Below, piece after piece: positions 1 to 12,200 of a stretch of DNA of 64,000 nucleotides; position 1 is the stretch's first letter, and each line of letters starts with the position of its first letter. The translations under genes were made by a program, and so were the position numbers. This DNA comes from Lachnospiraceae bacterium UBA3632 (GTDB lineage Bacteria > Bacillota > Clostridia > Lachnospirales > Lachnospiraceae), in assembly GCA_002373975.1 (NCBI GenBank), contig DFKZ01000099.1, positions 1 through 64,000 of the forward strand, in the 5' to 3' direction. Under the pieces are notes generated by a model. The model ran no database searches and was not told where the DNA came from. It worked only from the letters and a program-made list of their open reading frames with translations.

Positions 1-136
1 GCGAGTTGTAGCAGGGCGGTTTTGCTCTTTGCGGAGACAAATTTTGCGCCAGCGCGGAGACGTAGCGAATCCATACTTGAAACGCGAAGTCCGTCACTAA
101 GTTAAATCATAAAACTATTAGCAAGTTAAAACAGGA
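1..136. other. Upstream intergenic DNA, no gene seen
   Basis: No convincing reading frame is seen before the first gene. The first ~100 bases are richer in G+C than the AT-rich stretch after them, and the 8-mer GCGGAGAC occurs twice, 23 bases apart (about 31 and 54). This could be the edge of an intergenic repeat element or the tail of something outside the window; it cannot be resolved here. Confidence 0.3.
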
Positions 137-165
137 TATTAAAAGACAGAAAAATGTGTTAGAAT
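137..165 (+). promoter_or_regulatory. Probable extended -10 promoter of the EF-G-like gene
   Basis: TAGAAT at 160-165 is preceded by TG one base upstream (TGTTAGAAT), an extended -10 arrangement. The -35 position 17 bp upstream (137-142) is poor, as is common with extended -10 promoters. It lies 48 bp before the start codon. Confidence 0.4.
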
Positions 166-212
166 AGTGATCAGGGTACAAATTATATAACTCGAGAAGG
201 AGGAATTTGGGC

Positions 213-2291
213 ATGAACGTATTTACTACTGACAAGATCAGAAACGTAGTGCTTTTGGGGCACGGAGGCTGTGGAAAGACTTCGCTTGCGGAAGCGATGG
301 CGTACCTGGCAGGGGTAACCGGACGCATGGGCAGCACCGCAAACGGAAACACTCTCAGTGACTATGACAAGGAAGAGGTTAAGAGAGGAATATCCATCAA
401 CACTACTCTGATCGCGATCCCATGGGAGGATTGCAAGATCAATCTCCTTGACACTCCCGGATCGCCTGATTTCATAGGAGAGGCAGAGGAAGCACTCTCG
501 GTGGCCGATGCAGCTATCATAGTTGTGTCAGGTAAGGCCGGTATCGAAGCGGGAACTAAGCGTGCATGGGAAATGTGCGAAAAGAAGAAGATTCCGAGAA
601 TGGTATTCGTTACCGAGATGGATATCGACAAGGCCAGCTTCAAGAATGTAGTTAAGGATCTGCAGGATCTTTACGGCAAGAGAATAGCTCCGTTCCACCT
701 TCCCATCCGCGAGAACGAAGAATTTGTAGGATACGTTAATGTTATCCAGCAGAAGGCTAAACGCTGGAATGCCGAGGGAAAGGTCGATAAATTCGACGTT
801 CCCGATTATTCACAGGAAAACCTCAAGGTTTGCCGTGACGTGCTTCTCGAGGCAGTAGCCGAGACCAGCGAAGAATTTATGGAAAGATACTTCGGAGGTG
901 ACGAATTCTCCGAGGACGAGATCAGAGCTGCAATGAGAGTCGGCGTGTTTGACGGCTCCATCGTACCGGTACTCATGGGATCCAATACCCTTGCAAGAGG
1001 AATGTATACTCTCATGGCCGACATCATCAAATACTTCCCCAGCCCCGACAGATGTAAATGTGCGGGAATCAATACCACCAACAACGAAGTATTTGAGGCA
1101 GATTACGATTTCTCAAAGCCCAAGTCGGCATACGTATACAAGACCATCGTGGATCCTTTCATCGGAAAGTATTCGCTCATCAAGGTTAATTCGGGTGTGT
1201 TAAAGCCCGATGACGTGCTTTTCAACTATCACCGTGATGCGGATGAAAAGATTGGAAAGCTCTACATATTCAGCGCAGGAAAGGCCGAGGAAGTTGCAGA
1301 GCTTCACGCAGGAGATTTAGGCGCTCTTGCAAAGCTGGCAGTCACCCAGACCACGGATTCACTTTCCACCAGAAAGAATCCCGTTACCTACCTGCGCGCA
1401 GCGATCTCCAAGCCCTATGTTTACAGAAGCTACAAGGCTAAGAACAAGGGTGATGAAGACAAGATCTCACAGGCACTTGCAAAGATGTGCGCAGAGGATC
1501 TTACTCTCAAGACAGTAAACGATGCCGAGAACGGTCAGACGCTCCTTTACGGTATAAGCGGTCAGCAGCTCGATGTGGTTCAGAGCATCCTGTCCGACAA
1601 ATACAAAGTCGATATCGTGCTCGAAAAGCCCCGTATTGCCTTCAAGGAGACTGTACGCAAGAAATCCGACACCGAGTACAAATACAAAAAGCAGTCGGGC
1701 GGACACGGACAGTACGGACATGTCAAGATCTATCTCGAGCCTTCTTACGACTCTGAGAGACAGTATGTATTTGAACAGACGGTTGTGGGCGGTGCGGTTC
1801 CAAAGAACTACTTCCCCGCAGTCGAAAAGGGTGTTGCGGAATCAGTCAAGGCAGGTCCTCTTGCAGGATACCCCGTTACCGGAGTAAAGGTTACTCTCTA
1901 CGACGGAAGTTATCACACGGTTGACTCATCCGAGCTTGCATTCAAGGTCGCTACAGAGCAGGCATTCAAGCAGGGATTCATGAATTCCGATCCCGTGCTC
2001 TTAGAGCCCATCGCTACACTTACAGTCACCCTTCCCGATGACTTCACGGGAGATGTAATGGGTGATCTCAACAAGCGCAGAGGCAAGGTGCTGGGAATGA
2101 ATCCCGTCGGAAACGGCAACACCGAGATCACAGCGGAGATTCCTTATCTTGAGCTCTATGAATACGACACAAGGCTCTACTCCATGACAAGGGGAAGCGG
2201 CGTGTTCTCGTATGAGTTTGCAAGATATGAGCAGGCTCCCAATGACATCGCGCAGCGCGAGATCGATGCGGCAAAGACAGACAAAGAATAG
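213..2291 (+). CDS. Elongation factor G-like GTPase (EF-G paralogue)
   Basis: A 692-residue translation-factor GTPase with EF-G domain order. The P-loop GHGGCGKTS is at residues 16-24, switch II DTPG at 80-83, and the domain IV region contains GGHGQYGH and VGGAVPKNYFPAVEKG. It belongs with the EF-G-like proteins of Bacillota rather than canonical FusA: it lacks the usual close context with rpsL/rpsG/tuf, and the G4 guanine motif, normally NKxD, reads TEMD (in VFVTEMDID). The start is the ATG at 213, nine bases after AAGGAGG, rather than the in-frame TTG at 207. It is followed by a GNAT gene after 33 bp, probably in one transcript. Whether it supports translocation, recycling or another ribosome task cannot be told from sequence. 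Confidence 0.85.
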   Translation: MNVFTTDKIRNVVLLGHGGCGKTSLAEAMAYLAGVTGRMGSTANGNTLSDYDKEEVKRGISINTTLIAIPWEDCKINLLDTPGSPDFIGEAEEALSVADAAIIVVSGKAGIEAGTKRAWEMCEKKKIPRMVFVTEMDIDKASFKNVVKDLQDLYGKRIAPFHLPIRENEEFVGYVNVIQQKAKRWNAEGKVDKFDVPDYSQENLKVCRDVLLEAVAETSEEFMERYFGGDEFSEDEIRAAMRVGVFDGSIVPVLMGSNTLARGMYTLMADIIKYFPSPDRCKCAGINTTNNEVFEADYDFSKPKSAYVYKTIVDPFIGKYSLIKVNSGVLKPDDVLFNYHRDADEKIGKLYIFSAGKAEEVAELHAGDLGALAKLAVTQTTDSLSTRKNPVTYLRAAISKPYVYRSYKAKNKGDEDKISQALAKMCAEDLTLKTVNDAENGQTLLYGISGQQLDVVQSILSDKYKVDIVLEKPRIAFKETVRKKSDTEYKYKKQSGGHGQYGHVKIYLEPSYDSERQYVFEQTVVGGAVPKNYFPAVEKGVAESVKAGPLAGYPVTGVKVTLYDGSYHTVDSSELAFKVATEQAFKQGFMNSDPVLLEPIATLTVTLPDDFTGDVMGDLNKRRGKVLGMNPVGNGNTEITAEIPYLELYEYDTRLYSMTRGSGVFSYEFARYEQAPNDIAQREIDAAKTDKE

Positions 2292-2324
2292 TTTTATAAA
2301 GATTATTTTACCGGGAGAAAACAT

Positions 2325-3158
2325 ATGGAGAGACCAGAAGTAGTTAAACTCAGTGTTTCGGAAGAAAAAGGTGAAATAAGACTCGGAGTAAGAAACGGAA
2401 AGGCAGGGCTCATCGCTGAGCTCTGCCTTGAACTGTCTGAAGGGGTCAATATCACATACCTTTTTGTGAAAGAAAGCGAGAGACGGAAGGGTATAGGAAG
2501 CATGCTGCTCCAGAACGCTTTGAGCATTATCGCCCGTTCGGAAGGATTTGTTCCGGTGCAGGCATCCTTCCTTGCAGATGAAAGTGAGGATCTTGCGGAG
2601 TTTTTCGAGGCACAGCCGAATTTTACGGTGAGGGAGAACAAGGAAATATTTACGATCACCGCGGATGCCAGAAAAAAGAGCAGTCGCTGGAAGACCTTGA
2701 AAAAGGCAAGCCCCGGGGTGAAGGAATTCTTTTCGCTTGATGCAAAGCAACGGACAGCCTTTATCAGGGCGGCATCGGAGGAAGGCTTCGAAGGATTTGT
2801 CGACATGGAGGATCCTCTTCTTGAAAAGAATATGTGCCTCGCTGCCGTAAGTGACGGAAAGGTGAGCGGAGCGGTGTTCTTCAGGAAACACGGTAAAAAG
2901 GAGCTTGAGCTTTCGTTCCTTTTCACACAGGCAAGGAATGCGATCGCGGTGGGAGAGCTGCTTGGTCATGCTTGCAAGGTTGCGGATGATCTGTATCCGG
3001 ATGCGGATATCTGGTTTTCCGCCGTGACACCCGAGGCTGCCGGAATGGCGGACGGTTTCTTTGGAAATAAGAGCGAGGGACAGACGGTATGTATTGCAAC
3101 CTGGAACGGCTGGTCTGTCGAGGAGCTGGATGAATTCGGTGAGATGATGGCACAGTAA
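2325..3158 (+). CDS. Two-domain GNAT-family acetyltransferase
   Basis: A 277-residue protein with a GNAT domain in its first ~110 residues. The acetyl-CoA pyrophosphate loop RRKGIGSML follows a strand reading ITYLFVKE, as expected for motif A. The second half (about residues 130-260) resembles a degenerate second GNAT fold without a clear R/QxxGxG/A loop, so only the first half is likely to bind acetyl-CoA. It has no signal peptide or membrane segment. The acceptor is unknown. It lies between the EF-G-like gene and the giant gene on the same strand, with a GGGAG ribosome site before the ATG. Confidence 0.7.
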   Translation: MERPEVVKLSVSEEKGEIRLGVRNGKAGLIAELCLELSEGVNITYLFVKESERRKGIGSMLLQNALSIIARSEGFVPVQASFLADESEDLAEFFEAQPNFTVRENKEIFTITADARKKSSRWKTLKKASPGVKEFFSLDAKQRTAFIRAASEEGFEGFVDMEDPLLEKNMCLAAVSDGKVSGAVFFRKHGKKELELSFLFTQARNAIAVGELLGHACKVADDLYPDADIWFSAVTPEAAGMADGFFGNKSEGQTVCIATWNGWSVEELDEFGEMMAQ

Positions 3159-3168
3159 ACTATACAGC

Positions 3169-3194
3169 CACCGGGCAGCATTTTTTGCCCGGTG
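3169..3194 (+). terminator. Hairpin after the GNAT gene, weak terminator or attenuator
   Basis: CACCGGGCA (3169-3177) pairs perfectly with TGCCCGGTG (3186-3194) around an 8-base loop. No uridine run follows the stem, so it is more likely a weak or processed element than a strong terminator. It sits 26 bp before the start of the giant gene. Confidence 0.45.
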
Positions 3195-3219
3195 CATTTG
3201 TTACGATGAGGATGATGAA

Positions 3220-6200
3220 ATGGCAGATTTTGACGAGCTCAACAAAATAAAGGTTAAGGAAACTCATATCGAGGAGGGCGACCGGGGCCTTATGATCGGG
3301 GCCGAAAAGGTTAACACATACAAGTTCTATGAGAATAAAGATATAGCCCTGAACAAGAGCTGGACAGTTGAGGCGCTTTTTTCCGAGTTCCGGAAGATCA
3401 ATACAAGTGAAGAGGATCAGACCATTGATGACAGGAAAGCCAGGGCACTTGAAAAAAAGAATTCAAAATACAGTGCAAAGGACAGAAAAAAGAGCGTCGC
3501 CAGAAGCAAGGATATAAGAAACCGCAAGATGGCCGAAGTGGATTTCGACAACATGATGGGTCACGGGATCCTTAAGTCCGGTGAGCTGCTTAAGCTTGAG
3601 AAAAAGTATATCGAGCTTGATGCGGAGGCGAGGGAAGAATACATTAAGGCTTATATGGTCGATGACGATAAATATGCGATAGATATTTCCATGAACAAGA
3701 TGCGTAAATACTATCGTCTGATCAGAATGTATATCGATCATTCCCGGGATGAGGGTATCAGCGAGAGAACCCGCAACGGCTATGCAAACGAGATAAAGAA
3801 GCTTCGTGCAAAGCTTGATAAAGAGATGAAAGAGATCCGTAATATCAAGGGTTACGGAAAGTATTTCACATGGGAAAATGTGACCGGTCACGTAAAGGAA
3901 AAAGCAAAGCATACCGCACAGCAGAATATCGCCAGAGATAATGTCAAGGCAGACGAAATAAGAGAAGCCCGCCAGGCAGAAAAGCAGAGAAGACTGAACG
4001 CCATCGATGCCAGAAGGCAGATGGTTATCAGCGGGAAATGGGCAGGCGATGACGGAGAGGAAAAGGAGATCGATAGCGACTGGAAGCTTACGGAATTCAG
4101 TGCCTTTATCAACAACGAGCTTTTCACCGATAAGGAACATGATCTGTATACGGATGAACAGTACAGAGCCAAGCTTTCAGAGCTTAACGGGATCGTAAAA
4201 GAAAACCTTAAGGCTCTTGACAGGATGGCTGTAAAGGGAATGATAAACAGTATCCGTGGGCAGGAAAAGAACAAGCAGTCGCGGGAGATGCTCATATCAT
4301 TTCTGGATGCGGGAGTACCATGGGTTAAGAAATACTGTGTGGATATGCATAAGGCCGTGTTCGGAAATAACCTTTTGGTGGGTAAGAGCGTGGAAAATAC
4401 TCTCAAAAAGAGTACCATGGCGATCAAGAAGGGGGATATAGCACCTTTTTACAAGGCAGCGGGCAGATGGTCCATACTGCAGAAGGCGGATCTTGGAGGC
4501 AGAGGCGTCGTACTGGCCAAGAGCAAGGCTCTCCTTAAGCTGCTTGGCCCCGATGAAGAGACAGAGGCACTGGGACTCAAGGATGAGGATCTGACAAATA
4601 TGGTAAGACGTGCGCAGGGAACAGACAGACTCCTGCGCCGTATGGTCGTGGAAAGATTCGGCAGATTCGCCGCCGACGATATTTATAAGGATCTGCGCAA
4701 TTTTATCGGAGATAAGGCACTTTTTGCGGGTAACAGAGTGATCAAGGACTATGCCGAAAGATACCTTAACGGACTGGCGCTCACCAACAGAAAATATGCC
4801 CAAAAGCAGAAGGCTTATGATGAGGCATATAAGAACAGGATAAGCGGACCATTCTCCGAAGTGATGAGACCTGCCATTGAAAAGTATCTCCTTTCAAGGA
4901 AGGACAAGTGGGATGAAGCCGGAAATCAGCAGGAATTGATGGAACGGGAGCTGGAGGTCGTCGCGCTCTATCTTGCAGGAATGGAAAAGGCGCTGGAAGG
5001 AAAGACTCTGTCGGAACAGGGCTGGAAAAAGCTGTACAAGGCATGCTCCAAGTTCCTTACAGACAAGGTCGGCAGCCTGAAAAGAGAGTCCGATGACGTA
5101 ATGATCCAAGGCTTTGCCGCTGTTGTTGAAAGATCCACAAAGGTGTATTTTGACGAGGATGAAGGCGGGGAGAAGATATCCTGTTATGAGTACTGCGGAA
5201 AGAGGAAGGCTGCAGTTAAAGAACCCCGGGTGGATACTCTCACCTTTGGGGAAATGATAAAGCAGCTCATTAACGGAGACAAGTTCTCGGCAGTGATCCC
5301 CGATACCGATATCAGAAAGTTCCTCGCTGACAACTTAAATGTCATTCTGTTCAGGAATCCCGTTATCAGAGAGAAATTCCCGTTCATGAAGGATATAAAG
5401 GGAATTGACGGGCTCGACGATCTTGGCTTTGATCAGGTCGAGAATATGGCGGCTTTTCTCTTTCAGAGTATATCCGAAAAAGGGATGGCTAAGGAGATAC
5501 AAGAGGCTCTTGATGGCTATAAAGTAGAGCCTGAAGTGCAAAAGCGTGCCCTTCTCGAAGTAATGAGGACCGGTGCGAAAAAGGCCGATGTTAAGAAAAT
5601 ATTCCAGGCGGAGTATGATAAAAAGTCCCAGCAGAATAAGCTTGCACGAAAGAAGCTCCTCGTCACCATCGGTACCGATAAGGAGATGCGTGACGGAAAG
5701 CTGCGCTACCGCTATGAAGATATGCCTGACAGGGAGAAGACACTTGCGCAGTCACTTATCGGATGGGATAAGGACTGGATGAGGAATCGCGCGGCGCATG
5801 CCAACAAGGCTACAGAAGTATGGAAGAAGCTTGAAGAGATCGGCCCCGAAGCGGTGGCACAGGTAAGGCAGTGGCTAAAGAGCGCGATCGATTCCGATAA
5901 TCCCCACGGAAGCCTGATGGAGCTCGCTCAGGCCCTTCAGGGTGACAAAAAGAAGTTCAAGGTTTTTAAAGTAAAGGTTAAGGCCAATGCCAATGTGGTG
6001 ACAGACGCAAAGCTTGCTTCCAAAGACGGTGAAGAACAGTTCCTGAATGCGATCAGGGAAGCCTTTTTGGGAACAAAAGAGTCTGACGCGGAAGATGAGC
6101 TCGAAGCGATCGAGAAGAAAAAGAAAAAGAAAACCGAGAAAGAGCATGTCAAAGTAACAGACTTTATTTACGAGATGTGTATGTTTGGTGTGCAGGATAT

Positions 6201-9200
6201 TCTCATGGGTCACGGTGGAGAGTTCCAGGAGGATTTCTTTGCATACGGTGATGACCCCGAGGAAATGTACAGGGATAAGCTTTTCGGTATCGCAAAGTTT
6301 GCATTTGACAGGACTGAGGTCATCGAAAATATGATAAAGGATTATCCTCCCGAGCTTCAGCCGCAGCTGCGAAACAAGCTGGCTAAGACTGTGCTTACCA
6401 TGAGGAATCAGTATTTCCAGGCGGAAAAAGAATCCCTGGCAGAGCTTCCGAAAATGCAGAAGCAGATATCTGATCTCGAAAAATCGAAAGCGAAACTCGC
6501 TGAAGAAAATGATACTTTCGAGAAGGATATCACCGAAGCCAAGAAGGCTATAGCCAATGCTGAAGATAGTCTCGATAAGCTCAAAGCGGATTATGAATCC
6601 GCAAAGCAGCAAAGGCAGATGATAGAGGAAGCCATTGTCCAGTCCGAAAAGAATATTGAAGAACTAAAAAAAGACAAAAAGAATGAGAAAAAAGATAAAG
6701 TAAATAAGAAAAGCAAAAGCGAGAAAAAAGAGGAGAAAAAGGCTGCGAAAGAGGCCGAGCAGATTGTCGGTAACAGTTTAAATGCGCAGCTGGAGGAATA
6801 CAGACAGAGGGAGTACAGTGCGCACGATAAGCTTCTCAAAGCACAGAGAGTAATAAGCGAAGGCAATGACACTGTTACGGCAGCCCTCGAAAAAATAAAC
6901 CTGAACAACGGAAAGGCCAAGGATATTCAGAAAAAGATCAAGGCCGTCGAGAAAGATATCGAATCGTTCAGCATCGGGGACAAGGCAAAATACTCATACA
7001 AAGAGCAAAGAGTCAACCTGGAAGCGTTTGGAGTACAGAATCTGCAACAGCTGGGCGATATGCTCCACAGTCTGATAAGCGCCAAAGACGGAAAGCAGAG
7101 CGATGAGCTCTTTGAAACCGCCAGACTTTACAAAGAGAGAAGAAATCTGCTTGCACAGTACAAGGATGGACTGCTGGAGCCTCTTGCCGATACCATCATG
7201 GGTATTCCGAAGCTTACGATCGATATTCTCGACAGCGCAGAGACCGTGGCAACCGAATGCATAGAAAAGCTGTATGCGAGATTTGCACCTCTGGGAATGG
7301 CGATCAAGGATCAGAATTATTCCTTTGTGGGAGAGTTCTTTACGGAGGATCATCTCAAGAATTACCTGGATGAGGAAAAGGCCGACTATAAGGAATACGA
7401 GAAGGTATTACAGGAAGACGATCCCAAAATGGCGGTGAAATACTGGAAGAGAAAGCTCGATGACTTCACCGGGCTGTATCTGACCCAGAGCAAACAGAAC
7501 ACCAAATCCATTCTGTCAAACCTCGAGCAGGGAGCGGAAAGCGCCCAAAAGAGCCTTACATACTATTTCAAAGCAGAGGAGGAAAATCCTTGGTTTGATA
7601 AGATCGAAGCCCAGGATGCAAAGGAGAGAAATAAGCTCAAGAAAGAAGGAAGAAGTTTAAAATTCAAGATCGGTAATGTTGTGACTTTCGGACTCACCGC
7701 AAAGCTTGACAGCATATCGGATTCGTTTGACAGAGGCAAAAGAAAAGCAAACGGTCTCATCAAGCAGATGAACGACCATTTGCTTGCAAGCTCGGATACT
7801 CTTCAGGCTGCAAACCTTCAGGGAACCCTTGAGGCGTATTATGAAGGTCAGGTAAAAAATTACAAGGCCAATGACTCCTTAGCTCAGGAGACTTTCCTAA
7901 AGTACCTGCTCACTCATACCGACAGCGTGAGTGAGGATCTTGGTGAAGTGCTTTCACAGGGATTCGAGAGCAATATCGATGTCAGAAAGACCATCAGCTC
8001 CATGACTTTTGAGCAACAGAGAAAGCTTCAGAGCTCTCTTGAGGATTTTAGGAGTTACATCAGGGACAGCGCCCTTACCGTAGATCCGAAGACATTTAAA
8101 CAGAAGCTCGATAAAACTGTAGGAGAGTTCCTAAGCTCCAAGAAAACCGCCCTTGAGGAGGATGTTTCATTCCGTCCCGAGAGCATTGCTGAGGCGAAAG
8201 AGCGCATCAAGCAGATGCAGGAAGCGCAGACGGCTGTTGCCATCAAGAAGTCGGAAGGACGCACCCTGTATAGCGAAAAGCTCTTTGCGGGTAAGCTCGA
8301 TACCCTTAAGGAACTGGGACAGATTAAGACATCGCTCATCTATGCTCCTCAGGGTAAGAAGGGTGAGGCAAAGGTCGGATCCAAGGGAGAGGAAAAGGAT
8401 AAGAGCCGCTTCGCGGAAGCAAAGCAGATGTTCAGGAAAGAGGGGGACATCACTTATCCCGATATCCTTGCGGACTGCCTTGATGAATATGTAAGGCTTA
8501 ACAGCTCGTTTCTTACCAAGGCAGACAGAGCTGCGGACTGGGTGTTGGGAGAAGACAATGATGTAAAGATCGAGGCCGAAAGGCTGAAGGGAATTTACAA
8601 ATACGCGGCGGGCGAAGCCAAAATCCCCGAGGAAGCAATGGACCTTTACCTCGTCTATGCGGCTAAATTCCAAGAGAAGACCGGAACGGGAGATAATCTT
8701 AAAAAGCTCACATCCAAGTTTAAGAACTTCTATGTGAAGCTCTCGGAGCTCGAAAAGATGAGCTTTAACGACAGCGGACTTATTCTGGCTCACAGAGATA
8801 TCTGCGAGAAGATGAGAGCATATATCATATCCTTGAACGGAGATCAGAAGGCTTTCGCGGGTATGATCGATGCACAGAAAAAGTACCTGAGCTGTGCGGA
8901 AAAAGCATACGGCGTCATCGACAAAGTGCTTGCAGAGGATGCTTACACCAAGGATCTTGACGTGGTTTCAAAGTCGAGATATGTGGGAGGTCTCAGGGAG
9001 TACTTTACCGGAAGCATCATCACCGCCAGCGAGGGAGAGCTTGACCCTGCCTCCTTTGCGGAGGAAGTAAAGGAAAGGATATCCACCTCCTTTAACATAG
9101 AAGCTCTGCTTGTAAAGGGCGATTCCGTAAGCAACAAGGATTTTGAAGAACAGAATACCTATCCCGGAGTAAAGACCAGGAAGGACTTTGAGCACATGAT

Positions 9201-12200
9201 AGGTATCACCAGCGACAAGTGGCTGGTTGAGAAGTACAACGAGCTCGATTCCGAGCAGAGAAAGATATTTGCGATAGCTCTTTATGCGTCCAGACCGGAG
9301 GAGAGAGGAACGCAGAGAGCAGTATACGGAATGAAGGCGGATGTGATAAAGACCGAGAGAAAGCAGATCCTCGATTACATCGCCGGAAAGCCGGGTGATC
9401 TGCAGGTGGATTATGCCCGCAGTATCCGCGCAGTCACCCTCAGATACAAAAACTTCCGTCTCACCGGAGATGAGGAGCTCTTTAAGACTGCGCTTCAGTT
9501 TGTTGAGAAGGTCGAAAAGAAGAAGAACCTGTTAAGATCCAAGGACTTTGACCGGATGAATGCCGCCGAAGAGAACATGAAGGTGGCTGACCGCTACAGG
9601 AAAGATACCGGCACCAAGTCATCCAAGATCGGGCAGCAGTCCAAGACCTTCAACAAGGCTGAAGTTTATTCCCAGAGCGATCTCTACAGGTTCCTGGGGG
9701 ATTACTCCCAGACCGATATTAAGAGAGAGGGCGATCAGGGCCTTGTAGGAAGAGTGGGTACAAAGGTATCAAAGCTTCTGCATAACCGGGTCAAGGTCGA
9801 GAATGTTAAGGCAAGATTCGACAAGATGAGCAGCAGCCAGAGAGGCCTGCTTATCTACATCCTTCAGAATCGTACCATACTTGACTTTTCCAGCGCGGGA
9901 AAGGATGAAAAGACCAAGAAGGTTCCTCATGTGGATTCTGCCGGAAGATTCAAGATGTACGAAAAGCTTCTGAGTGAAGAGGGAAGGCTTGAAGCTCTCA
10001 GAGACGCAGCGGATCCCGAATTCGTACAGAAAGCTCTGGCATCGCTTCTCAGCTTCCAGGTAAGGGACGATGTGGAGCTTCCCGAGGGAGAGCTCAGGGA
10101 ATCGGATTTTGTTGAATCCTCAATAAACAGGATCAGGGTAGTTGACTGGGATCTTCTCGATGCAGCGATGGATTTCCTTGCAGAGATCGACAGAGAGAGG
10201 ATCAAGAAGTTTGCCGTAAGGCAGTCCAGAAACCTGCTCAGGCAGGACGCTGAAGAGAAAAAGGATAAAAAGACCAATTCCGCAAGGTTCTACAGTCAGC
10301 ATAAATCTCTTATGGAGACGGGAGCTTCCTCTGTCGAGACCTTTGAGAACATGATCATCTCGGCGTTTGAGGAGGATAAGCTCAATAACGGACAGTCCAA
10401 TGCGGATGATCTGCTCACCGGTTATTATAAGCTTAATGCCAACGAAAAGAAGCTGTTTATCAAGGCTCTCGAGAACAGAGACATCCTTGACGTATCGCAG
10501 AAGAACCTGTACAAGAATGTATTCGGACTGGCTGAGCGCGATTTCGTTAACCCCGTTGACAGAGATGCTCTGATAGATGAATATCTGGCGAACGGAAATG
10601 ACACAGAGCTTGGCGAAGGAGCCTGCATGGCTGCCTTTGAGAGTCTTCTTTCCAGGGAAGTCAACGATGATATGAAATTCGAAAACGTTGATATCAACTG
10701 GGCAAACAAGAATCTCTATGTAAACAACCAGCTCCTTGTCACCGACAGGAAGACGGTTATTGACTGGAAGCTTTTTGAGAGAGCTCTTCAGTTCGTTACC
10801 AGGACCACTTCCGAAAGCAAGATGGTATCGGGTGATCAGGCAGTATATGAGTCCCTCGGGGATAAGCAGAAGAACGGGGAGTTCAAGATGGACAATTCGT
10901 TCCTCAGGGTAAACCTGCATCATACGGGCTCCAGATTTATGAGATTCCTCGCAAGGGAGGGCTATGACGAGATCAAGGATAATCTCGGGTTCTTCGATAC
11001 CGCGGTGGGATTTGCCGATTACATCGTATCCCAGAAGACCGCAAACTTCCTTCACGATCAGGCAAATGAGATGCTTGAGAAGGATAAGGAGAAGGAAGAC
11101 GACCTTGTAGAGGATATGGAGGTCGAGGAGGAAAAGCCCAAGGACGGCGAGACTCAGGAGCAGTTTGAGGCAAGGATCAAGAAGGAAAAAGAAGAAGCCT
11201 TCAAGAGAAAGAACCACGACCTCAGAGGCATATATGATCTGGCCGGTTCCTTTCAGGAACAGAAGGAGGTGCTTAAGACCTTCGGTAAAAACATCAAGAG
11301 CGTAATAGGCGCATACAAGGATGTACTGGGCGATAAGGAAGAGGAAAAGGAACTCTCCGACGAGCTGTCCGAAAAACTTAAGGGTATAGAGGCAACCGAG
11401 ATCGTTAATCCCGAGATCACAGGTCATAAGTATGTTGATATGGTGCTCAGGTTCTCCGGTAAGGCGATAAAGGGAGCGGCAGATGCCAAGGCTGCCATAG
11501 ATGCCTTTGCGGAAAACGATGAGCAGCTTGAGAAGATCGACGGATATATCGAGAAATACATGAAGGGCTTTGTCAGCACCAAGGCCATCGGAGAGTGGTA
11601 TACCGAAAAGGCGGAAGCCTTTGAGCAGAAGGTTGACGACCTGCTTCCCGATTTTGTAAAAAGCAGTGTCACCAATCTGCTTAAGGCTGCGGAAGCATCC
11701 GGTGACCTTCTTGACTGGGCAAAGACCTACGTTAACCCCGTTATCTCCATGATCGGAGATTTCAAGGATATTGTAGAGGCCTCCATCAATATCAAAAAGC
11801 TTGGTGATGCAAGGGATGAGGGCGCAAAAAAGAGCGCAGAGGATAAGTCAAAGATAGAGAACCTCAATGTTTCGCAGAAAAAGAAGGTATCTCTTACCGA
11901 AGTGCTGAACAACAATAAGGCCCTTGTCAGCGGCGGTACCGATATGACAAAGAATATCGAGTCCCGGAAGATATCCAAGGCTGCAGGGACCGTGGCAGGC
12001 AAGGTAGCCGAATATGCCGGTGTGGAGGGAGCCTCCAAGATCATCGATAAGGTTGTTGATCTTGCTAATTATTTCTGGCACTGCATGTCCGATAAGAACA
12101 CCGTGAGAGATTATTATCAGGGTGCCGGAAACGCAACGGTCAAGGACATCTACGCTGCAAGGGAGCAGGTGGAGGAAAAGTTCCGCTATCATGACAAGCC

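Noticed and set aside
2001..3197. Minus-strand open frame of 398 residues opposite the EF-G-like and GNAT genes
   Set aside because: It spans two well-supported plus-strand genes and the gap, has unlikely composition (Cys/His/Leu-rich), no ribosome site and no recognisable domain.
10120..11427. Minus-strand open frame of 435 residues inside the giant gene
   Set aside because: It is a mirror of Lys/Glu-rich coding DNA, which gives Leu/Phe-rich antisense frames. Several similar frames occur along the same gene (for example 5875-6612 and 8167-8793).
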